From: Bacteroidota bacterium
GTDB taxonomy: Bacteria; Bacteroidota; Bacteroidia; Bacteroidales; F082
Direction of reading: 5' to 3'
Assembly (NCBI GenBank): GCA_009773165.1
Contig: WOUZ01000004.1
Span: 124,001-188,000, forward strand
DNA: 64,000 bases
Below the pieces are notes generated by a model, which was not told the DNA's origin, ran no database searches, and worked only from the letters and a program-made list of their open reading frames with translations. Below, in pieces: positions 26,791-36,758 of the stretch (its first letter is position 1; each line of letters begins with the position of its first letter). The position numbers and the translations under genes were made by a program.

Positions 26791-29421
26791 CTACATTCGT
26801 ATCGTTGCTTCACCTATTGGAATACCAATTCGCAAGCCTGTCATCTTATATTTTCCTGACTCAAATCCTGTAAAAATTTCAGCATTAAAGAGCAGAAACA
26901 ATTGTTGAACCCCATACCCAAATTCTGTCCATGATCCTTCATCTTGAACCGAAAGATGATTAACAAATAACGATTCTCTCATGAGACTTCCTGCCAAGAA
27001 AGGTAACCGCTTTAACAAAATACGGGCATGCTCATACCTTCCGTGTAGCTCTAAATATGGATTTGTAGTGCTTCGCTCATAAGGATTCAATCCGCGAAAT
27101 GCATTTATTTCCTGGTATGGCCCAACCCAGGTTGAATTGGTATTAAAATGCTTGTAATCTGAATAATGAAGTGGGTTATCTCCATAAAAACTTCCAGCAC
27201 TTGCCATATACTCAAACCGTCCAAAAAGTCGTGATTCAAACTGTTGCTTTATTGAAACTGTTAAAGCATGAAAAGTGTTTGTAACGGATTCACGGCTATT
27301 CACTCCCATTTTCCAATCAAAGCCAAATGTCGGAAAAGCAGAATGTGAAACGCGCTTTCTGTTTTGTACAATTCTAAAGTATTGGAAAGGAGTGTAATAT
27401 AACCCAGCTGAAATGACACTGCTTCTCACATCACCAACCAACGTGGTGTCAATTTTGGTTATACCTGGCAAGTTAGAAGTGAAATTATTATTCCATGGGT
27501 TTGTTAGATAAAAATCAGTAGAATTATTAAGTTCAGAACGAGCAGAAAGTTTACCCATAATATTGAATTCCAATCCATTGACAATATCTTCTTTGAGTAT
27601 TATTTCAACAAAATCTTCTACATATAATTTCATTATGTTTTGTTTAAAAAACAGACTGGTGACAGCATTTAAGAGTGGATGAAGACCATATTCAGCATTA
27701 AAATCGCGTGTATTTCTTCCAAAAGTTAAAGAAACCATCCCACGCCTCATAGGTGCATATTCAATTTTTGTACCAAATGTTCCCATAAATCTCTGTCTTG
27801 CAAAAGCATACTTTCCCAACCCCATAAAACTGAGGTTATACCCTGGTTTCAAGACATGCCTAAATCGCAATCGCTGCATGTATGTGAAACCATCTACCGT
27901 ATTGTAATTAAACGAATTAAGCCCAAAAAATCCATCATAGATGAACTCCTTTTTTGTACTATCCTTCCAGACTGTCCCACCCAAAAGGATTTTTGATAAA
28001 AATGAGTTATTCTTGTTTTTCGTACTATCAGAGGATCCTTTTAAGGTATCTGAAACAAGAAAACTAGTCTGTTCTTCCGTTGTGAGTGGGACTGGTCTGT
28101 TTTGTTTCCAGTAAATATCGGGTCGTGTGCGGGCACTGTCGGCGATCTCTGTGTTGCGCGATTTAATCTCTAAAGATGGCTTTTCACCTTTCTCTTTCGA
28201 TTCCATCCGGATCAATTGATTTAACTCACGCATTTCACGGTTGCTTAAGCTGTTTTGATCCATCAATTCTGTAATGCGTTGTTGTTGAGCAATTTTAGTA
28301 TCTTTTTTTGTTATCTGAACTTTGGATTCTTCTATGTTTTTTTCATTATTGAACTGAGTCAATTCAGCATCTTCGGCCAGTTTTGCATAAAAATTATGAT
28401 CTAACTTATTATTAAGCTGAATCTTATAGTCACTGACAGTAACCATATATCTATACGAAAAATCGACTCCCATCAAGGAAATCTTAAGGTCATAATCATG
28501 ACTAACCGGCATCCACACCATGGGCTCAACTGCATGATAAACCTGACGAATAAGAACTTCAAAAAGATTTTGTTTAACAGAAAGCTGTACCGAATGCAAA
28601 CTCCATGAGCCCTCACGAATGAAAATTATGCCATTGTACAAATCGTTTCCCTTCCGTTTAGGAATCACTCGTATTTTGTGGATCGTGTTATTTCCTTCCA
28701 AAAAAGTACCTTCCAGTTTAAAGCGGTAAACAGTAAATGCATCTTTGCTAAGTGGAGCTATAAGGCCATCCATGTCATTATAGAGGCTTAATGCCATGAA
28801 TTGCATTGGAGAAGCTTCATCTCCAGGGAGATTACTCCGTATTGAAGTAACGTTTGTTTGAAGAGGCTCACCTAAAGTGTAAGTGATCTCGGAAAGTGTT
28901 TCCGTTACATAATATTTACCTTCTTCCAGGCCTTCTTTTTTTAATCTCGATTTTAATAGTGCTGGAATATCTGTGGCTACTCCACTTCCTTTAAGATAAA
29001 CATTTGCTGAATATTTTACAATCTGATTACGGTAATACTGACTCATTCCGATGGCTTTTCGCATCACATAATAAGCTGGATCTTCGCCACTTGCTGTTAC
29101 GATCACTTCAGGTAACATATATTCTTGAGGCTGGAGCACAACATCAATCTGTTGAAAATCACTCTCTGGTGTAATGTCAACATTCAAGCTTTTATATCCA
29201 AGATATTGATATATAATACTATATGAACCTTTTGGCAAAGGAAGTATATAAAATCCTTTTTCATTAGCTGTTGTTCCTTTGTGAAGTGATGGAACAAAAA
29301 CTGAGGCAAAGGGAACCGGGTCACCGGATGAATTGGTAATTCTACCTTCAATTCCTTGAGCATGAATGTTTTGCATGAGACTCATCAAGAATATCAAAAC
29401 ATAAACAAGGTAATGTTTCAT
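26791..29421 (-). CDS. DUF5686 outer-membrane protein with carboxypeptidase-regulatory-like domain
   Basis: 876 residues with a signal peptide (cleavage after NIHAQ), a carboxypeptidase D regulatory-like beta-sandwich at about 22-97 ('GRITNSSGDPVPFASVFVPSLHKG', 'PKGSYSIIYQYLGYKS'), then the long DUF5686 region whose second half has aromatic-rich barrel-like strands. A charged stretch near residues 365-420 is predicted to be helical. Proteins of this kind are widespread in Bacteroidota and placed in the outer membrane, but the function is not known; no SusD-like partner is present. It converges on uvrB with seven bases between stops. Confidence 0.85.
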   Translation of the reverse strand: MKHYLVYVLIFLMSLMQNIHAQGIEGRITNSSGDPVPFASVFVPSLHKGTTANEKGFYILPLPKGSYSIIYQYLGYKSLNVDITPESDFQQIDVVLQPQEYMLPEVIVTASGEDPAYYVMRKAIGMSQYYRNQIVKYSANVYLKGSGVATDIPALLKSRLKKEGLEEGKYYVTETLSEITYTLGEPLQTNVTSIRSNLPGDEASPMQFMALSLYNDMDGLIAPLSKDAFTVYRFKLEGTFLEGNNTIHKIRVIPKRKGNDLYNGIIFIREGSWSLHSVQLSVKQNLFEVLIRQVYHAVEPMVWMPVSHDYDLKISLMGVDFSYRYMVTVSDYKIQLNNKLDHNFYAKLAEDAELTQFNNEKNIEESKVQITKKDTKIAQQQRITELMDQNSLSNREMRELNQLIRMESKEKGEKPSLEIKSRNTEIADSARTRPDIYWKQNRPVPLTTEEQTSFLVSDTLKGSSDSTKNKNNSFLSKILLGGTVWKDSTKKEFIYDGFFGLNSFNYNTVDGFTYMQRLRFRHVLKPGYNLSFMGLGKYAFARQRFMGTFGTKIEYAPMRRGMVSLTFGRNTRDFNAEYGLHPLLNAVTSLFFKQNIMKLYVEDFVEIILKEDIVNGLEFNIMGKLSARSELNNSTDFYLTNPWNNNFTSNLPGITKIDTTLVGDVRSSVISAGLYYTPFQYFRIVQNRKRVSHSAFPTFGFDWKMGVNSRESVTNTFHALTVSIKQQFESRLFGRFEYMASAGSFYGDNPLHYSDYKHFNTNSTWVGPYQEINAFRGLNPYERSTTNPYLELHGRYEHARILLKRLPFLAGSLMRESLFVNHLSVQDEGSWTEFGYGVQQLFLLFNAEIFTGFESGKYKMTGLRIGIPIGEATIRM

Positions 29422-29521
29422 GTATTTCAGTTTGTTTTTGCAAGATTACAGAAGTTAATTGTCCGAAACCCTTCAAAAGATGACTATTTTTGAAGTAATA
29501 ATGCTAAAAAAACAAAAAAAA

Positions 29522-29533
29522 CTACTTTTGTAG
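29522..29533 (+). promoter_or_regulatory. -7 box within a CTACTTTTGTAG palindrome
   Basis: TACTTTTG (29523-29530) matches the Bacteroidota -7 consensus 30 bases before the cargo gene start. It is embedded in a 12-base inverted repeat (CTAC-TTTT-GTAG). No clear TTTG at the expected -33 position. Confidence 0.45.
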
Positions 29534-29560
29534 CCAAAGAGCGCTAATAAAACCATACAC

Positions 29561-31486
29561 ATGCCGGCATCATTAAAAACATTCTTATTAATTGTTCTAA
29601 TATGGAGTTCACTGTGGATAGGTTCATTTGCACAGATTCTCCATAATGAAGAGCTATTCATACCAGAGGTTAATCCGACAGAAAGCCATAAAACTGTATT
29701 GGATAAAACCACATTGAATGTTCCTATACGAATGCAAGGCTATGGTTTTTTTGCAATTCATTCCTTTACTTTTTTCATTAGTTATGATCCGGACAAGTTA
29801 AGTTTTACAGGCGTACTTCCTTATGCCGTTTCGAATGTTTCTGCAAGCTCAACTGGTTCTATTTTGAGTATTAACTGGAGCAATCTTGCTAGTCCGGTTA
29901 ACCTTGTTGCTAATACTTTAGTGCTCGATTTACTTTTCACACGGGTAGCTCCCGGTGATGTTACCTTGACTTTTCTTCCTGGTAGTAAAGTCGGATCAGC
30001 GCAAGGCCTGCTTCCTGTAAGTTACAATAACACTATCTTGTTGCAAACATGGCAGTTAAATATTCAAGCATCTCCACTACAAGGTGGTACAGTTACCGGA
30101 TCAGGTAATTATCTACCAGGTCAAACAATCGTCCTTTCTGCAATTCCAAATAGTGGCTTCATTTTCACAAACTGGACTCAAAATGGACAGGTTATTGCTT
30201 CAGTGCCTGCTTTTAATTTCATCATGCCTAATGCGGATGTAACAATTTCAGCAAACTTTACTCCCAAATCATATCAGGTTACTACACAGAGCGTTCCATC
30301 AACAGGAGGAAATACCACCGGAGCAGGCATTTATAGCTTCGGCCAAAATGTGACAGTAAATGCTATTCCTTCAACAGGTTACCAATTTTTAAACTGGACA
30401 AAAAATGGCGGAATAGTATCTGTTACCCCTTCTTATTCATTTCAAATGCCTGACGGAGATATTAGTTTATGGGCCAATTTTGAGCTTATTAATTATACCC
30501 TTGAACTTGTGCCAAACCCTTCCGATGGTGGTTCTGTAGCAGGCTCGGGATCATATACCTTTAATCAGCAAGTGAATGCTATTGCAATTCCTTTTACCGG
30601 ATATCATTTTGTTAATTGGACCCAAGGAAGTACTGTTGTCAGCGATCTACCTTCCTATTCTTTTTTGATGCCACCAGCTGACATGCAATTAACTGCAAGA
30701 TTCCTAATGAATACGTATGTTATTAATGTTCAAGCAAATAATAATGAATATGGAACCGTAAGCGGAGAAGGAAACTACCTACATGGAACTGAAGTATCGT
30801 TACAGGCAGTTCCGAACGAAGATTTTGCTTTTGTAGCCTGGACAGAAAATAATCAAACTGTATCATTTGATGCCAATTATATTTTTGAAGCAACAAATGA
30901 CAGGAATTTGGTGGCCGTTTTTCAACAAATAAGCCCCTGTCCAGTACCCATAAGTCTGAGCATAAGCGGTTTAAGTGAAGCAACTGCAACCCTGAATTGG
31001 GTTTCACCTGCAGAAATAAATCAATGGTATGTTTTATGGGGACCGGCTACAACCGACACAATAGTTGGAGAGGGATTTTTAGAACAAAGTCAGGTAAATT
31101 TCTTGTCACTAACCAATTTGTCTGCTCAAACCAATTATGTTTTTTATGTAAAGAGCATATGTCAGGAACAAAGTGAGAGTCAATGGTCTGAGGGCTATTT
31201 CTTTAGCACACATTATGTTGGTAATATTGATCACAGAGAGGATACAAAATGGGAAATTTCTCCTAATCCTGCTAAAACTCAGGTTATGCTCACCTACCAT
31301 TCTTTGAAGCCAATTCTTGTAAGAATGCAATTAACTGATTTAAACGGCTCACTGATTTGGAAAGAAACTTCAATAATGAATCCTCAATCAACGATTGATA
31401 TGCAATATCTTCCGTCAGGGGTATATATCTTAGTGATTGAGGCTGAGGGTGTTTTTTCTTATCATCGGATTATTAAAACACTTTAA
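29561..31486 (+). CDS. Secreted multidomain protein with InlB-type B repeats and T9SS sorting tail
   Basis: 641 residues. A signal peptide (to about residue 24, 'SFAQ') leads to a cohesin-like beta-sandwich at about 45-160 ('PIRMQGYGFFAIHSFTFFISYDPDKLSF', 'LDLLFTRVAPGDVTLTF'). Four divergent InlB B-repeats follow at about 164-236, 237-310, 311-384 and 385-457, each with 'GG.V.GSG.Y..G..V...A.P..GY.F..WT' style spacing. A fibronectin III-like domain occupies about 459-550, and the last 80 residues ('ISPNPAKTQVMLTY', 'LPSGVYILVIEAEG') are a type A T9SS sorting domain. It should be exported by the PorU/PorV system and anchored at the surface. No enzymatic domain is seen, suggesting adhesion or a structural role. 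Confidence 0.85.
   Translation: MPASLKTFLLIVLIWSSLWIGSFAQILHNEELFIPEVNPTESHKTVLDKTTLNVPIRMQGYGFFAIHSFTFFISYDPDKLSFTGVLPYAVSNVSASSTGSILSINWSNLASPVNLVANTLVLDLLFTRVAPGDVTLTFLPGSKVGSAQGLLPVSYNNTILLQTWQLNIQASPLQGGTVTGSGNYLPGQTIVLSAIPNSGFIFTNWTQNGQVIASVPAFNFIMPNADVTISANFTPKSYQVTTQSVPSTGGNTTGAGIYSFGQNVTVNAIPSTGYQFLNWTKNGGIVSVTPSYSFQMPDGDISLWANFELINYTLELVPNPSDGGSVAGSGSYTFNQQVNAIAIPFTGYHFVNWTQGSTVVSDLPSYSFLMPPADMQLTARFLMNTYVINVQANNNEYGTVSGEGNYLHGTEVSLQAVPNEDFAFVAWTENNQTVSFDANYIFEATNDRNLVAVFQQISPCPVPISLSISGLSEATATLNWVSPAEINQWYVLWGPATTDTIVGEGFLEQSQVNFLSLTNLSAQTNYVFYVKSICQEQSESQWSEGYFFSTHYVGNIDHREDTKWEISPNPAKTQVMLTYHSLKPILVRMQLTDLNGSLIWKETSIMNPQSTIDMQYLPSGVYILVIEAEGVFSYHRIIKTL
30050..30930 (+). repeat. 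Four in-frame InlB B-type repeats (about 73 codons each)
   Basis: Protein-level tandem repeat inside the cargo gene, units starting near 30050, 30269, 30491 and 30713. Shared features are the opening G-G-x-V/T, a central A-I/V-P, and F-x-x-W-T followed by F-x-M-P. The DNA has diverged, so this is not a recent expansion; the fourth unit is the least typical. Confidence 0.8.
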
Positions 31487-31598
31487 TGTTTCATTGAAAG
31501 ATAAAATCCATCTGCCTGTTTTAATGATCTTTACCAAAATAAACAATAAGATTAACTTTGATTAACCGGCGCTTAAAATAAAGCAACTACATTTCTAG

Positions 31599-31606
31599 TA
31601 TCTTTG
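31599..31606 (+). promoter_or_regulatory. -7 box of the Smr protein gene
   Basis: TATCTTTG, a perfect TAnnTTTG match, 18 bases before the start codon at 31625; the leader would be a short A-run. Confidence 0.5.
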
Positions 31607-31624
31607 CCGTCCAAAAAAAAATCA

Positions 31625-32695
31625 ATGAACAGATTTAAAGCCGGTGATAAAGTGCGTTTTCTCAATGATGTAGGGGGCGGAATTGTTGTTAAAGTGGTAG
31701 ATAGCAAAATGGCCCTGGTTGCCATTGAGGAAGGATTTGAAATCCCTGTATTGATGTCAGAATTAATACCAACTGAAGAACAATCCAGGCAGACATCAGC
31801 TCAGGAAGTACTTCAAAAAGAAATAATTGCAAAGGTTCAGGAAACAGAAAAACAAGCGGAGGCCAGCAGAAGGGAAAGTCTGCGCCGTTTTGCTAAAGAT
31901 CCAGAGCCTGAGGGGTTTTATCTGGCTTTTGTTCCTCATGAACAGCAATGGATTCTGACAGGACTTTTAGATGTTATTTTTGTCAATAACAGTCCTTTAT
32001 CAATGTATTTTTCGCTCAATCTTATTGATAACGGCCGATTCACCAATGTTGATCATGGGTTGTTAAAACCATATTCTAAGGTACTTATTGAAACAATTTC
32101 ACGTGAGGATATCAACAACTGGAGTAAAGGTTACATCCAAGGTATACTTATTCCTGAGACATCACAAAACGTTTTTCTTCCATTACATGCCGCTTTCGAT
32201 ATAAAGCCCAATCGTTTTTATAAGGAAGGTAGTTATGTGATGGCGCAGATATTAGGTGATAAAGCCATCATGGTAAACTTACAACAGTTGACAGCATTAA
32301 AAGCTGACAATGCATCAGCTCAGCCATCGAAATTTGACCAAACGCCTCAAGAATTTCAGCCTCAGATCGTTCGCGAAAAAGCACTAATCGATAAGCATCG
32401 TAAAAATCCGGGAGAAGCAATTGTTGACCTTCACATTGGTGAATTGCTGGATAATATTGCAGGCCTTTCGAGTCACGATATGTATAAAATTCAGTTGGAT
32501 TATTTCCATAAGACTCTCAACAGCGCCATATTAAACGAATACGATAAGGTCACTTATATTCATGGAGTTGGTAATGGAGTCCTTAAAAATGCCATCATCA
32601 AGGCACTCGAAAATTTTGAAGGAGTAAACAACCGTATGGCCTCGATGAGTAAGTTTGGCGTAGGAGCAATCGATGTGATGATTAAAGAAATCTGA
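31625..32695 (+). CDS. DUF2027 and Smr domain-containing protein
   Basis: 356 residues. The N-terminal SH3-like part starts 'MNRFKAGDKVRFLNDVGGGIVVKV' (as in the MutS2 KOW-like region), a charged helical stretch lies near 55-95, the DUF2027 core spans about 100-240, and the C-terminus is an Smr domain with 'IVDLHIGELLDNI' and 'VTYIHGVGNGVLKNAI' (the H-G-x-G loop). Smr domains bind or nick nucleic acid; here the usual DLHG reads DLHI. The family may act on RNA or stalled ribosomes, but that is inferred from MutS2 relatives. The ATG at 31625 is preceded by a -7 box, ruling out earlier starts. Confidence 0.85.
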   Translation: MNRFKAGDKVRFLNDVGGGIVVKVVDSKMALVAIEEGFEIPVLMSELIPTEEQSRQTSAQEVLQKEIIAKVQETEKQAEASRRESLRRFAKDPEPEGFYLAFVPHEQQWILTGLLDVIFVNNSPLSMYFSLNLIDNGRFTNVDHGLLKPYSKVLIETISREDINNWSKGYIQGILIPETSQNVFLPLHAAFDIKPNRFYKEGSYVMAQILGDKAIMVNLQQLTALKADNASAQPSKFDQTPQEFQPQIVREKALIDKHRKNPGEAIVDLHIGELLDNIAGLSSHDMYKIQLDYFHKTLNSAILNEYDKVTYIHGVGNGVLKNAIIKALENFEGVNNRMASMSKFGVGAIDVMIKEI

Positions 32696-33016
32696 TTTCA
32701 GGAAAACGTTTTTTGATTGGTGAGTCATGAAAAGCTTATCCTTTTCTTGACTTTTCCGAAACACAATTGTAAGATGAGAAGCGAAGGATCACCTTATTAT
32801 CGTACATTTATTAATATTCAAGTGTTTCTTAATATTTTCTTAAAATCCAATGTTGCATCGAGTGTAACGTTCTGGTAATTAAATGCCAGATTTCCGTTTA
32901 AGTTTTTTTAACATTGCTTTTTGAGGAACACCGAGCGTGGAACTGGTTCGGGACAGGCCTTTTGATTACTTTTGATGTGTTTTTCAATGCACTATAAATC
33001 AATTTGTTTAATCAAT
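32696..33016 (+). other. Intergenic region, 321 bases, with promoter and GC-rich patch
   Basis: Spacer before ccsBA. A perfect -7 box TACTTTTG lies at 32967-32974. Just upstream, 32930-32960 is a GC-rich patch inside an AT-rich spacer, including GAACTGGTTC, which has GAAC/GTTC arms and could be an operator. No gene or tRNA was seen. Confidence 0.4.
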
Positions 33017-36000
33017 ATGAAGCGAATCTTAAACACACTAATCTCGATGGAGTTGATGGGTATGATGATACTTGCATTTGCAGTTTCTATCGGCGTAGCA
33101 ACTTTTATTGAAAACGATTTCGGTACTGAAGGGGCCAAAGCCGTGGTTTACCACGCCACCTGGTTTGAGGCACTCCTCGTGTTGTTGTGTATCAACCTGA
33201 TCGGAAACATCTTCAAGTATAAAATGTGGCGAAAAGAAAAGCTCGTTTTATTTACTTTTCATGCTTCTTTTGCTGTAATCCTTATTGGCTCAGGCATAAC
33301 CCGTTTCATTGGTTATGAAGGAGTTATGAGTATTCGTGAAGGCGAAAAAGAAAGCACAATGTTATCAGACATTGCCTATGTAATGACTGAAGTACATGAC
33401 GGAAGCCTGATGGAATATACCGATGAAGAAGTAATAATGTCAGCATTATCTGAAAAGGCTTACAAAGACAAAGTCAGCATCAATGGAAAGAAAATTAGTT
33501 TTAAATCAGTTCGTTACATTCCAAATGCTCAGGAAGTACTGGTAAAAGGTGATGCCGGAGAAGGTTCACCTTATTTAATTATGGTTGTATCATCGGCTAA
33601 CAGTGGCCGAAACAACTTAATACTTAAACAGGGGGAACAGCGTCCTTTTATGCAATATAGTTTTGCGTTTGATGAGGAGTATATTGCAGGTGCAATCAAC
33701 CTTTCATACAAAAACGGACAATTATCCATCAATCCACCTCAAGAGTTAGTTTCGATGGCTATGATGGGAGGCATTACTGATACTCTTGCTGCAAACAGCT
33801 GGCATCCGTTCGAAATGCGTAAACTGTATAGTCTTGGAGATTTGAAGATCGTATTAACAGATATGTACGAAAATGGCAAACTTGACTACACAACTTATAA
33901 AGGAAAAGACATGAATTTCATGAATGCCATGATGGTAGAAGTTGAATCTGGTGGTCAAAAAAAGGAGGTGGCCCTTCGCGGAGGCAAAGGCTATTTTGGA
34001 GAAACTAATGTGTTTACCATAAACGGACTTGAAGTTAAAATGATGTATGGCGCAAAGGTTCTTGACATTCCGTTCGAACTCAAGCTTAATGACTTTCAGC
34101 TTGAGCGTTATCCGGGTTCTAATAGCCCTGCCTCCTATGCCAGTGAGGTTACTCTCATCGATAAAGCTGCAAATATCGAAAAACCATACCGCATTTTCAT
34201 GAACAACGTATTGAATTACAAAGGATATCGCTTTTTTCAATCTTCATACGATAAAGATGAGTTAGGAACAGTACTTTCTGTTAATAAAGATGGATTAGGT
34301 ACCTGGGTAACCTATCTGGGTTATTTTTTAATGACATTAGGGATGACGTTGGCTTTGTTTGTAAGAAATACGCGTTTTGCTATGCTCGGAAGGTTATTAA
34401 ATAAACCGAAAAGTGCAGCAACAATCATTGCTTTGGTCTTAGGTTTTTCAACTTTAGGTCTTTATGCTCAGCAACACAATCATTCGGTGGATGTTTCTCA
34501 GCTTAAAGTAATTGATGCAGAACATGCTGCTAAATTTGGTAGCCTTTTAGTTCAGGACAACGACGGGCGTCTGAAGCCAATTAACACACTTTCCGGCGAA
34601 ATGCTCAGAAAAATTTCACGTAAAACCTCTTTGAATGGGATGAATCCCGATCAGGTTTTATTAGGGATGCAGCTTGAACCTGAAAAATGGCAATCTGTAA
34701 AAATGATAAAAGTATCACATCCTGAATTAAAAACTTTGCTAGGCCTGTCTGAAAGTCATGCTGCTTTCACGGATATGCTCGATATGAATCAAGGTGGCGG
34801 ATACAAACTTCGTGATTTGGTAAGTCAGGCATATGCCAAGAAACCAGCCGAACGCAGTAAGTTTGATAATGACGTCATCGCTGTTGACGAACGTGTGAAT
34901 ATTGCGTACATGGTTTACACGGGCGAATTATTACGTATACTGCCTGATCCAACAGATTCGCACAATCCATGGTTTCATCCCGGATCAAAAACTGATGGAT
35001 TATCCCGTGAAGATTCTGCCTTTGTCAGAGAAGTTATACCATTTTATTTCAACTCGTTAGCATCAGGTGATATGATTAATGCCAATGTAGTTTTACAAGG
35101 CATCATGGACTATCAAATGAAATTCGGCAAAGATATTATGCCTGCAGAAGGTAAAATCAAAGCGGAGATACGTTACAATAAAATGATGATTTTCGACCGG
35201 CTTGGAAAGTATTTTGGCATGGCTGGTGTTATCATGCTTATTCTGGTTTTTATTAATATTTTCAATTCCAGAAAATGGATTGATCAGGCCTTAAAAGTTT
35301 TTTACCTTCTCATTATCGTTTTCTTTGTTTTTCAAACACTGGGACTGGCAATGCGTTGGTATATTTCAGGACGCGCTCCATGGAGTAATGGTTATGAATC
35401 AATGATTTACATAGGTTGGGTTACAGTTCTTGCAGGTCTCATTTTCTCAAGAAAATCTCAAATGACAATAGCAGCAACTTCCATTCTTGCATCTATAATC
35501 TTAATGGTTGCCCATCTATCATGGATGGATCCTGAAATTACTAACCTGGTACCTGTTTTGAAATCTTATTGGCTCACAATTCACGTATCAGTGATCACAG
35601 CTAGCTATGGTTTTCTTGCTTTGGGCGCCTTATTAGGTTTTATCAATCTGGTTTTGATGATATTAAAGAGCCGTTCGAATTTCGGAAATCTTCAACAACG
35701 TATCAAAGAACTTAATAATATCAATGAACGAGCAATAATTATAGGTTTGTATTTACTTACAATTGGTACATTTTTAGGAGGAATCTGGGCGAACGAATCA
35801 TGGGGTAGATATTGGGGATGGGACCCAAAAGAAACTTGGGCATTAGTTACTGTATTGGTTTATACCTTCATTTCACATATGGGTTATACTCCCGGATTAA
35901 AAACTGATTACAACTTTAGTTTATTTACTTTAGTTGGTTTTAGCAGTGTCATCATGACATATTTCGGGGTAAACTATTACCTTTCTGGTTTGCATTCATA

Positions 36001-36127
36001 TGCTGCCGGCGACCCTGTACCTGTCCCTGCATTCGTTTACTACACTGTTGGAATCATCCTTGCAGTTTCAATTTGGGCTTACATTAATGAGAGAAAATTT
36101 CAATTTTTGCCTGATAGACAAAAATAA
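33017..36127 (+). CDS. ccsBA: Fused cytochrome c biogenesis protein CcsB-CcsA (ResB-ResC, system II)
   Basis: 1036 residues. The N-terminal half is the ResB/CcsB part with membrane helices near 10-95 and 430-480 flanking a large periplasmic region ('RFIGYEGVMSIREGEKESTML', 'YKGYRFFQSSYDKDE'). The C-terminal third is CcsA with about eight helices and the heme-handling WWD segment at 920-945 ('GGIWANESWGRYWGWDPKETW'). The fused protein exports heme and attaches it to apocytochrome c CxxCH motifs. In the middle, 500-720, a domain with 'IDAEHAAKFGSLLVQDNDGRLKPINTLSGEML' is typical of Bacteroidota versions. I chose ATG 33017 over upstream codons because it opens at 'MKRILNTLISMELMG'. Two thioredoxin-fold genes follow. 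Confidence 0.94.
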   Translation: MKRILNTLISMELMGMMILAFAVSIGVATFIENDFGTEGAKAVVYHATWFEALLVLLCINLIGNIFKYKMWRKEKLVLFTFHASFAVILIGSGITRFIGYEGVMSIREGEKESTMLSDIAYVMTEVHDGSLMEYTDEEVIMSALSEKAYKDKVSINGKKISFKSVRYIPNAQEVLVKGDAGEGSPYLIMVVSSANSGRNNLILKQGEQRPFMQYSFAFDEEYIAGAINLSYKNGQLSINPPQELVSMAMMGGITDTLAANSWHPFEMRKLYSLGDLKIVLTDMYENGKLDYTTYKGKDMNFMNAMMVEVESGGQKKEVALRGGKGYFGETNVFTINGLEVKMMYGAKVLDIPFELKLNDFQLERYPGSNSPASYASEVTLIDKAANIEKPYRIFMNNVLNYKGYRFFQSSYDKDELGTVLSVNKDGLGTWVTYLGYFLMTLGMTLALFVRNTRFAMLGRLLNKPKSAATIIALVLGFSTLGLYAQQHNHSVDVSQLKVIDAEHAAKFGSLLVQDNDGRLKPINTLSGEMLRKISRKTSLNGMNPDQVLLGMQLEPEKWQSVKMIKVSHPELKTLLGLSESHAAFTDMLDMNQGGGYKLRDLVSQAYAKKPAERSKFDNDVIAVDERVNIAYMVYTGELLRILPDPTDSHNPWFHPGSKTDGLSREDSAFVREVIPFYFNSLASGDMINANVVLQGIMDYQMKFGKDIMPAEGKIKAEIRYNKMMIFDRLGKYFGMAGVIMLILVFINIFNSRKWIDQALKVFYLLIIVFFVFQTLGLAMRWYISGRAPWSNGYESMIYIGWVTVLAGLIFSRKSQMTIAATSILASIILMVAHLSWMDPEITNLVPVLKSYWLTIHVSVITASYGFLALGALLGFINLVLMILKSRSNFGNLQQRIKELNNINERAIIIGLYLLTIGTFLGGIWANESWGRYWGWDPKETWALVTVLVYTFISHMGYTPGLKTDYNFSLFTLVGFSSVIMTYFGVNYYLSGLHSYAAGDPVPVPAFVYYTVGIILAVSIWAYINERKFQFLPDRQK

Positions 36128-36144
36128 AGAAGTTTAGTTTTAAC

Positions 36145-36187
36145 AAAATCCCGGTCATTGATTTTCTCAAGCGATCGGGATTTTTCA
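36145..36187 (+). terminator. Intrinsic terminator after ccsBA
   Basis: Stem 36145-36156 with 36173-36184 (one G-T pair), 16-base loop, T run at 36181-36185. Confidence 0.75.
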
Positions 36188-36262
36188 TTTTTCACATTTA
36201 TTTAACAAACTGTATTTGAACAATTTATACAGCCTAATGTTTATAATTTAACTAATTCAGTC

Positions 36263-36751
36263 ATGAAATTCGGTGTTATTTTTCTAATTATAGTTTTGAT
36301 TGGTTACCAAGGTTTTACCCAAGGAAAAAGCAAGGATATTCAAACAATTGATTTCGAAAATTTTAGTACTTTTTTAAACAACGAAAATGATACTATATAT
36401 GTAATAAATTTCTGGGCCACCTGGTGTGCACCATGTATTGAAGAACTACCTGTTTTTGAGCAAATTAATCAAATCTATAAGAATAAATCATTCAAAATGC
36501 TCCTGGTAAGTCTCGACTTTAAAAGCATGAAAACATCACGCTTGATTCCTTTTGTTGAAAAAAACAACCTCCAGGCGACTGTCATTCATCTTTACGAACC
36601 GGATGCTAATAGCTGGATCAATAAAATTGATACATCCTGGACAGGTGCAATACCAGCTACTTTGATATATAAAGGTAAAAAACGCTGGTTCAAAGAAGGT
36701 CAAATCACTTACAATGAATTATATCAAACTATTAATCAATTACTTAAATAA
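36263..36751 (+). CDS. TlpA-family thiol-disulfide oxidoreductase
   Basis: 162 residues with a signal peptide (to about residue 20, 'GFTQG'), then a thioredoxin fold with active site C55-A-P-C58 in 'NFWATWCAPCIEELP' and cis-Pro in 'AIPATLI'. It should act in the periplasm. Its place right after ccsBA suggests a role in keeping apocytochrome thiols reduced, like ResA, although a terminator separates them. It ends seven bases before the next thioredoxin-fold gene, so those two form a pair. Confidence 0.9.
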   Translation: MKFGVIFLIIVLIGYQGFTQGKSKDIQTIDFENFSTFLNNENDTIYVINFWATWCAPCIEELPVFEQINQIYKNKSFKMLLVSLDFKSMKTSRLIPFVEKNNLQATVIHLYEPDANSWINKIDTSWTGAIPATLIYKGKKRWFKEGQITYNELYQTINQLLK

Positions 36752-36758
36752 ATTTATT

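Noticed and set aside
32930-32960. Possible tRNA T-arm (GGTTCGGGAC) in the spacer before ccsBA
   Set aside because: No matching acceptor, D or anticodon arms around it; spacing does not fit a tRNA.
36714-36758. Earlier start for the redoxin gene overlapping the TlpA gene
   Set aside because: The ATG at 36759 starts directly at a signal peptide; the extension would bury it.
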